A stretch of DNA of 64,000 bases from Clostridia bacterium (GTDB lineage Bacteria; Bacillota; Clostridia; Peptostreptococcales; Anaerovoracaceae). Both the position numbers and the translations under genes were made by a program. Location: assembly GCA_902363595.1 (NCBI GenBank), contig CABJAP010000010.1, positions 1 to 64,000 on the forward strand. The letters run 5' to 3'. Position 1 is the first letter of the stretch. Each line of letters opens with the position of its first letter. Shown piece after piece: positions 57,336-64,000 of the stretch. A model generated the notes under the pieces. That model had not been told where the DNA came from, did not search any database, and saw only the letters and a list, made by a program, of their open reading frames with translations.

Positions 57336-60300
57336 ATGCAGTTATATTTAGAACAGCTCGCGGAGCATATCAAAAACATTCCCGGCAAAACCGCCATCGC
57401 GGATCGGGAGGGAGAAAGGGAGACCTCCTATGAGGCCCTCTGGTCCCTCAGCGACCGAATCGCGGCGGTGCTGATAAAAAGAGGCGTTAGAAAAGGAACC
57501 TTTGTATCCATTCTCCTTCCCAGGGAAATGGAGTACATTGCCGCGTCTCTGGGAATCCTCAAAGCGGGCGGCGTGATCGTACCCCTGTCTTTCAGCTATC
57601 CCAAAGAGCGGATCGACTTTATCAACGACCAGTGCGGGGCCGGCGCGGTAATCGACGAAAAATTCCTGGCAGAGCTGCCCAAGGAAACAGGCCGGCTTTA
57701 CCTGCCAAAGATCGAAGGCACGGACCGGGCCCTGGCTGTCTATACATCGGGCTCCACCGGAACGCCCAAGGGCATCGTCCACAGCCACCTGAGCCTTGCC
57801 AGCGCGGCGTGGCGCAGCGCCCAGGTCTTTGTCATAGCAGAGGATGTCTACCTGTCCAACCTGCCCTTCCATTTTGTCGCCATTGTGGTGGACGTTTTTA
57901 TGGGCCTTTACGCGGGAGGCTCGGTACATATCAACAGCGAAGAAGGGCGAAAGGATATCCGCAGAATTGAAGATTACATCGCGGACCACCGTATTACAGC
58001 TACCCTGATTTCCCCTCAGATGATGAAACTGTTTAAAAATAAGGGGGATTCTCTGAGAACCGTGCTCTGCGGCAGTGAGCGGGTATCGGGAGTCTATGGG
58101 GACGGCTACCAGATCTACAATATTTACGGCTCCAGCGAAACCACCCCGGCGGCCACTTTTTTCAAGGTGGACCGGGAGTACGACAATACGCCCATCGGAA
58201 AACCCTTCCCGGACATGGGAATTTACGTGCTGCGGGAGGACGGCAGCCAGGCGGAACCGGAGGAAACGGGAGAAATCTGCATTTCCGGCTGTCTGGCGGA
58301 AGGCTATCTGGGGCTGCCGGAAAAGACGGCCGAAACCTTTACGGAAAACCCTTTCGCCAAAGGAGACACGGACCGGGTCCTCTATCACAGCGGCGATCTG
58401 GGCTACTTGCAAAAGGACGGCAATCTGGTCTATGTAAACCGGAAGGACTGGATGGTGAAAATCAACGGACAGCGGGTGGAAACCGGCGAAATCGAGGCCA
58501 TCATCAGCGGCCTTTCCTATGTAAAGACCGCTGTGGTAAAGGGCTTTGAAAATGAATACGGTCAGACCTGGCTCTGCGGCTACTTTCAGTTGGAGGACGG
58601 GGATGGGCCGGAGAACCCCGCCGCCGCCATTAAAGGGGAATTGAAGAAAAAGCTGGCGGATTATATGATCCCCCAGTTTCTGATCCGGATGGACGCTTTT
58701 CCATTGAACCAGAACGGCAAGCTGGACCGGCTGGCCCTGAAAGCCCCCGACGCGTCAGCCTTTAAAGCCGAATACCAGGCCCCGCAAAGCGAAGAGGAAG
58801 CGGCCATCTGCCGGGGCTTTGAGGCAGTTTTGGCAATGGACCGCATCGGGCGCAAGGATGATTTCTTTACCATTGGCGGGGATTCCATCAAGGCCGTGCG
58901 CTTGCAGGAATTCTGCCAGGACCTTTTCCTCACCTCCGCCCAGATCTTCGAGGGAAGGACGCCTGCGGGAATCGCGGCCCTTCTCGACGGGCAAAAGGCC
59001 GACCCTTACGCGGGCTGCGACAGCCCGAGGGACTTTTATCCCTTCACCGACAGCCAGCTTGGGGTGTTTTTGGAGTGTATGCAAAGCCCGGAAAGCGTCA
59101 TGTACAACATCCCATTTTGCCTTACCGCCCCGGGGGATACGGACGTTCCCAGGCTGCAAAGGGCGCTGGAGACGGTCGTCCGCCACTATCCGGCGCTGCT
59201 TGTGGGCACCGGCCAAAAGGACGGCGAGTACGGCATGATTCCCCTCCCGGATCGGGAAGTTGTCATTCCGGTGAGGGAGATTGCCGGATCGGAAATGGAA
59301 AAAATCAAAGCATGCTTTGTGCGGGCCTTTGATCTGGAAAAGGGACCCCTTTTCCGCATCGAGCTGTACAAAACCGAACAGCAGGTCTATCTTCTGGCCG
59401 ATTTTCACCACATCATTTCCGACGGCGCATCGGTGGCCGAATTTTTCCGCCAGACGGCCCGCGCTTATGAGGGAAAGCCTTTGGAAAAAGAAGTCATTTC
59501 CCAATTCACTCTTTCAAGCTATGAGACGACCTTAAAAGAGAAGGATGTTTACAAAGAAGCCAAGGCGTATTTTGAAGAATATCTGGCGGGCAATAAGGTG
59601 GACGTCAGTCCGGTATTCGACCGGCCGGAGGATCCGCAGCAGTTCGTGCGGCCGGGAAAACGCCACTATGTCAATCTGGCGGGCAAGCTTTCCTCAGAAG
59701 AGCTGGAGCGGTTTTCCCGCCAGGCCGGCGTTACGGAAAATACGGTATTTTTGGGCGCTTACGCCTATGCCCTTGCCAAATACACCGGACAGAGCGAGGC
59801 GCTGCTGGCTACGGTCAACAACGGCCGCCACGACCCGCGCATGAACCATACCCTGGGTATGCTGGTGCGGACGCTGCCGGTCTACCTTTCCATCGATGAG
59901 GAAGAGACGGTAGCAGGTTTCCTCGAAAACCTGCAGAGCCGTTTCTTTGAAACCATGAGCCATGACTGCTGTTCCTTCGGCGAGCTGGCCCGGGAGTATG
60001 GCGTGACGTCGGATCTGCTCTTTGTCTATCAGGCCCAGACCCTCAATTCCGTCACGCTGGACGGGGCAGAGGTGCCGATGGAGGCCCTGGAAACGGGAAA
60101 CAGCCTCGCCAATATCGCCCTCCATGTATTCCGCAAAAAGGGCAGCTACGACATGTTCTTCGAGTACCGGAGCGACGTTTATGAAAGAAAAACCATCGAA
60201 ACCTTGGGCAATCTGCTGGTGCGCGTTGTCAGGGGATTTTTGGAGTACGGCAGATTAAAAGAACTGCCCCTGGTATCCCCTCAGGAAGTCGGCATGTTGG

Positions 60301-63300
60301 AATCCTTCTACGGAGAGACCATTTCCTATGACCGGAGCAAAACCATCGTCGATCTCTTCCGGGAGCAGGCTGGGCGGGTTCCGGAAAAGACGGCGGTCAT
60401 TTACAAGGAAAAGCGCATCGCCTACCGGGAAGTGGACGAGCTGTCGGAGCGCATCGCCGCCTATGTGAGCGGCCAGGGCATCGGCAGGGAACAGGTGGTA
60501 GCGGTTCTGATTCCCCGCTGCGAATATATGGCCATCGCCTCTCTTGGCGTGATGAAAGCGGGGGCCGCTTACCAGCCGCTGGACCCGACTTATCCCATGG
60601 ACCGGCTGGCCTTTATGATGGAGGACGCCGGGGTGGAGCTTTTGATTGCCGATGAAAGCCTGCTTTCGCTGGTCCCCCAATTCAAAGGAAAGGTCCTGCT
60701 CACAAAGGATATTCCAAGCCTTCCGCCGGCAGAAGAGCCAGGGAAAACCGACCCTGCGCCGGAGGATCTGTTTATCCTGCTGTATACCTCGGGAACTACC
60801 GGCACGCCGAAAGGCTGTATGCTGACCCAGGCCAACATCACAGCCTTCTGTCACTGGTATCAATCCTTTTATGAGATGGAAGATGAAAGCGTGGTGGGCG
60901 CTTATGCCAGCTACGGTTTTGATGCCTGTATGATGGATCTGTACCCGGCCTTAACCTTTGGCGCGGCGGTTTTGATCATACCCGAAGAGCTGCGTCTGGA
61001 ACTTGTTTCTCTTAACCAGTATCTGGAAAATGAAAAAGCCACCCACATTTTCATGACCACCCAGGTGGGCCGCCAGTTTGCGGCGGAAATGGAGAACCAC
61101 AGTCTGCGGCACCTTTCTACGGGAGGCGAAACCCTGGTTCCCGTGCGGGTGGAGGCGGACTACGCCTTTTACAACGTGTACGGTCCCACGGAATGTACCA
61201 TATACACCACGGCCTTTGAGGTGGATAAAACCGCAGCCTATGAGAATGTGCCTATCGGCAGGCCCCTCGGGAACTTGGAGCTTTACATCCTGGACAAGCA
61301 GCAAAGAAGAGTGCCGCCGGGAGCCTTGGGCGAGCTGTGCGTGGCCGGATATCAGGTGAGCCGGGGGTATCTGGGAAGGCCGGAGCAGACGGAAAAGGTC
61401 TTTACCTCCAACCCTTTTACAAACAGAGAAGGCTTTGAGCGCATGTATCACACCGGCGATATCGTCCGCTTTCTCCCTGACGGCAATATTCAGTTCATCG
61501 GCCGGCGGGACGGTCAGGTGAAAATCCGGGGTTTCCGCATTGAGCTGACGGAGGTGGAAGGAATCATCCGCCAGTATCCGGGAATCAAGGACGCCACGGT
61601 CATGGCCTTTGACGCGCCGGCGGGAGGAAAGGCCATTGCCGCCTATGTCGTTTCCGATGAAACGGTGGATATCCAGCGGCTCAACGCCTTTATTCAGGAG
61701 GAAAAGCCGCCTTATATGGTGCCTGCCGTGACCATGCAGATCGATGAGATTCCTCTGAACCAAAACATGAAGGTCAACCGCAGGGCGCTGCCGGATCCGC
61801 TGAGTCAGACGCCAAAAACAGGCGGCGATGATTCCAGGCCCCTCACCTTGCTGGAGCAGGAGCTGAAAGAGCTGGTGGGCGGCATTGTGGGCCATGAAGA
61901 ATTTTCCGTAGGCACGGAGCTGACCAGGGCCGGGATCACGTCCCTGTCCGCCATCAAGCTGGCGGCGGCCATTGAAAAGGAATACGGCCTGACATTGGAA
62001 GTCAAGGCTATGATGAAACAGTGCACCATTCTTTCCATTGAAGATGAAATTTATAAAAGCTTGCGCAGCGGCGCGCTGCCTGCGGCCCGGAAGGAACAAC
62101 GGGCGCTGAGGGACACTTACCCGCTGACCCAGGCCCAGATGGGCGTCTATTACGACGCGGTCCGCCGCCCTGAGGATACCGGCTACAATATCCCCGCAGT
62201 TTTCCGTTTTCCGGGGGAGCTGACGGCGGAAACGCTGGCGGATGCGGCGCGGACGGTGGTCAAAGCCCATCCGTACCTGTCCGCCCGGCTCTGCTCCCGG
62301 GATGGCGCTTTGGTGCAGGTTCCTTTTGAGGAAGAGCCGGTCATTGAGGTTCACTCCATGTCCGAGGATGCCTTTGGGGATTATCGGGACCGGTTTGTAA
62401 AACCGTTTGAACTGGAAAATAGCAGGCTCTATCGGCTGGCGGCGGTGGAAACGGAGGCGGGCCTTTATCTGCTGGCGGATTTTCACCACATCATCTTTGA
62501 CGGCGGCTCTTTGGATGTGTTCCTCCGCCAGGTGGCGGCGGCCTGTGAGGGCGCAGAGGCGGAAAAGGAGGACTACAGCTACTTCGATTATGCGGCGGAT
62601 CGTCAGGCGGCAGAGGACAGTGACGCCTACCGCCAGGCGGGCGAGTTTTTCGCGGATCTGCTTAAAAACTGTGAAGGAGCCAGTCAGTTGACGCCGGATC
62701 TGGCGGGAGAGGAAACCGCCGGCAGAAAAGCGGAGCAAGCCGTCTTTGTGGACGGTGAAAAGCTGGATGCTTTTTGCAGAGCAGGAGGCGTTACTCCCGC
62801 CCACCTGTTCCTGGCCGGTGTCTTTTACACCCTGGCCCGTTTCCTCCATACGGAGGAGGTTTATCTTTCCACCATCAGCAGCGGACGGTCGGATTTGAAG
62901 GTCCGGCAGTCTCTGGGAATGTTTGTAAACACCCTTCCTTTGGCGGCAAGCCTGGGGCAAGGCAAGACGGCGATAGACTTTATCAGAGAATCGGCGGATT
63001 TAATGATGGACGCGGTGTCCCATGAAGGCTATCCTTTCTCCAAGATCGCCCAGGACTATGATTTCGCGCCCCAGATCATGTACGCCTGCCAGTTGGGCGT
63101 GCTGGAAAAGGTGGAGCTGCTGGGCAGTCAGGTAGAGATGGAAAGCTTGGAGAGCGACACGCCCAAGTTTAAGATTTCCATCCATATTGAAGAGCGGGAA
63201 GGCCGTCCGGCTGTCTGCGTTCAGTACAATGACGCTCTTTACAGTGGGGAGCTGGCGGCACTTCTTGCCGGGAGCATCGCCCTTTGCGTGGAGCGGATGA

Positions 63301-64000
63301 TGGCCGGGCCGGAATGCCCGCTGCGGAGCATCAGCCTTGTTACGGAGCCGCAGAGGAAGGTTCTGGAAGGCTTTTGCCGCAGGGCCGCCGCGGAGCCGGA
63401 GGAGGAGATTTTCCACAAGGCCTTTGAAAAACAGGCGGCCCTCCATAAAAACAAGACGGCGCTCATCGCATCGGAAGGCTCCTATACCTATGGGGAGCTG
63501 GATGAAAGGATGAACCGGGTAGCGGGAGCGCTTGCCGCGCGCGGCTTTGGGCCGGGCCAGTCGGCCGCAGTCCTGCTGCCTCGGACCGGGGCGCTGATTA
63601 TAGCCATGTACGGCGTTATGAAGGCCGGCGGCGCTTATATCCCTTGCGATCCGGACTATCCGGCGGAGCGAATTCGTCAAATTACAGAGGACAGTTCGGC
63701 CTCTCTGGTGATCACCACGGCAGACCGCCTGGAGGATTATGAACAGGCGGTGGACATGGAAGAGCTGCTGGCCTATGAAGGCGCGCCTGCGCCTTTGGCA
63801 GCGGTGACGGGGCACGATCTGGCTTACATGATCTATACCTCCGGCTCCACCGGAAAACCAAAGGGCGTTATGCTGGAGCACCGGGGCATTGTCAATTATA
63901 CGCGCAATCATGAGGCCAACCCTCACGTGCGCGCCTGCGCAGAGGAAGGACATGTGATGGTTTCCGTAACTACCGTTTCCTTTGATATGTCTCTGAAGGA
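57336..64000 (+). CDS. Non-ribosomal peptide synthetase, A-T-C-A-T-C-A..., cut by the right edge
   Basis: The frame stays open for 2221 codons to the window end. Order: A1 (about residues 1-480; TSGSTGTPKG near 138), carrier 1 (GGDSIKAV near 515), C1 (FHHIISDG near 690), A2 (TSGTTGTPKG near 1150), carrier 2 (GITSLSAI near 1537), C2 (FHHIIFDG near 1717), A3 (SGSTGKPKG near 2168, incomplete). Both condensation motifs are intact. A1 has Val where amino-acid-specific domains have the Asp that holds the amine (FVAIVVD against FDACMMD in A2). AGGAGG precedes the ATG. Product: a peptide of at least three units. Confidence 0.93.
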   Translation, partial: MQLYLEQLAEHIKNIPGKTAIADREGERETSYEALWSLSDRIAAVLIKRGVRKGTFVSILLPREMEYIAASLGILKAGGVIVPLSFSYPKERIDFINDQCGAGAVIDEKFLAELPKETGRLYLPKIEGTDRALAVYTSGSTGTPKGIVHSHLSLASAAWRSAQVFVIAEDVYLSNLPFHFVAIVVDVFMGLYAGGSVHINSEEGRKDIRRIEDYIADHRITATLISPQMMKLFKNKGDSLRTVLCGSERVSGVYGDGYQIYNIYGSSETTPAATFFKVDREYDNTPIGKPFPDMGIYVLREDGSQAEPEETGEICISGCLAEGYLGLPEKTAETFTENPFAKGDTDRVLYHSGDLGYLQKDGNLVYVNRKDWMVKINGQRVETGEIEAIISGLSYVKTAVVKGFENEYGQTWLCGYFQLEDGDGPENPAAAIKGELKKKLADYMIPQFLIRMDAFPLNQNGKLDRLALKAPDASAFKAEYQAPQSEEEAAICRGFEAVLAMDRIGRKDDFFTIGGDSIKAVRLQEFCQDLFLTSAQIFEGRTPAGIAALLDGQKADPYAGCDSPRDFYPFTDSQLGVFLECMQSPESVMYNIPFCLTAPGDTDVPRLQRALETVVRHYPALLVGTGQKDGEYGMIPLPDREVVIPVREIAGSEMEKIKACFVRAFDLEKGPLFRIELYKTEQQVYLLADFHHIISDGASVAEFFRQTARAYEGKPLEKEVISQFTLSSYETTLKEKDVYKEAKAYFEEYLAGNKVDVSPVFDRPEDPQQFVRPGKRHYVNLAGKLSSEELERFSRQAGVTENTVFLGAYAYALAKYTGQSEALLATVNNGRHDPRMNHTLGMLVRTLPVYLSIDEEETVAGFLENLQSRFFETMSHDCCSFGELAREYGVTSDLLFVYQAQTLNSVTLDGAEVPMEALETGNSLANIALHVFRKKGSYDMFFEYRSDVYERKTIETLGNLLVRVVRGFLEYGRLKELPLVSPQEVGMLESFYGETISYDRSKTIVDLFREQAGRVPEKTAVIYKEKRIAYREVDELSERIAAYVSGQGIGREQVVAVLIPRCEYMAIASLGVMKAGAAYQPLDPTYPMDRLAFMMEDAGVELLIADESLLSLVPQFKGKVLLTKDIPSLPPAEEPGKTDPAPEDLFILLYTSGTTGTPKGCMLTQANITAFCHWYQSFYEMEDESVVGAYASYGFDACMMDLYPALTFGAAVLIIPEELRLELVSLNQYLENEKATHIFMTTQVGRQFAAEMENHSLRHLSTGGETLVPVRVEADYAFYNVYGPTECTIYTTAFEVDKTAAYENVPIGRPLGNLELYILDKQQRRVPPGALGELCVAGYQVSRGYLGRPEQTEKVFTSNPFTNREGFERMYHTGDIVRFLPDGNIQFIGRRDGQVKIRGFRIELTEVEGIIRQYPGIKDATVMAFDAPAGGKAIAAYVVSDETVDIQRLNAFIQEEKPPYMVPAVTMQIDEIPLNQNMKVNRRALPDPLSQTPKTGGDDSRPLTLLEQELKELVGGIVGHEEFSVGTELTRAGITSLSAIKLAAAIEKEYGLTLEVKAMMKQCTILSIEDEIYKSLRSGALPAARKEQRALRDTYPLTQAQMGVYYDAVRRPEDTGYNIPAVFRFPGELTAETLADAARTVVKAHPYLSARLCSRDGALVQVPFEEEPVIEVHSMSEDAFGDYRDRFVKPFELENSRLYRLAAVETEAGLYLLADFHHIIFDGGSLDVFLRQVAAACEGAEAEKEDYSYFDYAADRQAAEDSDAYRQAGEFFADLLKNCEGASQLTPDLAGEETAGRKAEQAVFVDGEKLDAFCRAGGVTPAHLFLAGVFYTLARFLHTEEVYLSTISSGRSDLKVRQSLGMFVNTLPLAASLGQGKTAIDFIRESADLMMDAVSHEGYPFSKIAQDYDFAPQIMYACQLGVLEKVELLGSQVEMESLESDTPKFKISIHIEEREGRPAVCVQYNDALYSGELAALLAGSIALCVERMMAGPECPLRSISLVTEPQRKVLEGFCRRAAAEPEEEIFHKAFEKQAALHKNKTALIASEGSYTYGELDERMNRVAGALAARGFGPGQSAAVLLPRTGALIIAMYGVMKAGGAYIPCDPDYPAERIRQITEDSSASLVITTADRLEDYEQAVDMEELLAYEGAPAPLAAVTGHDLAYMIYTSGSTGKPKGVMLEHRGIVNYTRNHEANPHVRACAEEGHVMVSVTTVSFDMSLK

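Noticed and set aside
60951..62960. 669-codon minus-strand ORF
   Set aside because: It is antisense to the NRPS second and third modules; the plus frame has intact adenylation, carrier and condensation motifs throughout.
1..64000. CRISPR arrays or transposase genes
   Set aside because: No regularly spaced direct repeats of CRISPR type and no transposase-like ORF were seen on either strand.

Overview
The sequence looks like a low-to-mid GC Firmicute of the class Clostridia. It has AGGAGG-type ribosome binding sites, TTG and GTG starts, a Gram-positive LexA box and sigma54 activators with PAS domains. The many amino-acid and peptide utilisation genes suggest an amino-acid fermenting anaerobe. 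That lineage is an inference; no rRNA is present.

Bases 1 to about 15.8 kb are the right part of an integrated prophage whose left end lies outside the window. A tyrosine integrase (14586-15749) ends 70 bp from the 3' end of tRNA-Ala(CGC), the likely attachment gene. A repressor/operator switch lies at 12.3-13.5 kb. A long leftward early operon carries a DNA-binding excisionase-like protein, an Erf annealing protein, a YqaJ-type exonuclease, a replication initiator, a helicase loader, SSB, a RusA resolvase and many small Cys-rich proteins. Two homing-endonuclease-like genes each abut the start of a recombination gene, and both of those genes have damaged starts: SSB has no ATG/GTG/TTG, and the exonuclease has an in-frame TAA. 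A canonical LexA box sits inside a promoter that drives a 35-residue ORF convergent with the repressor.

From 16 to 41 kb there are nutrient-use operons: two sigma54 enhancer-binding proteins facing good -24/-12 promoters, MFS, APC and NhaC-type transporters, M20, M24 and DmpA-type peptidases, two YtcJ-like amidohydrolases, a saccharopine-dehydrogenase-like enzyme, an XRE-cupin regulator divergent from a LysE exporter, and AraC regulators. One AraC gene is broken by a single stop codon, and one AAA-ATPase/nuclease gene is a remnant.

From 41.2 kb to the right edge there is a secondary-metabolite locus made of two divergent operons. The left operon (minus strand) reads STAS, membrane PP2C phosphatase, RsbW-like kinase, stand-alone condensation protein, acyl-AMP ligase, carrier protein, MATE transporter fused to a kinase-like domain. 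The right operon (plus strand) reads SGNH hydrolase, Sfp-type phosphopantetheinyl transferase, membrane PP2C, MATE-kinase fusion, STAS, RsbW-like kinase, PaaK-like ligase, and an NRPS (A-T-C-A-T-C-A...) that runs off the window. Each operon thus carries a complete RsbU/RsbV/RsbW-type partner-switching set plus an exporter with a kinase-like tail. This is the most striking system in the window.

Three intergenic copies of a roughly 100-nt element (19.3, 39.1 and 48.8 kb) share core motifs and have a terminal stem that covaries. This suggests an undescribed structured RNA or a small mobile repeat.
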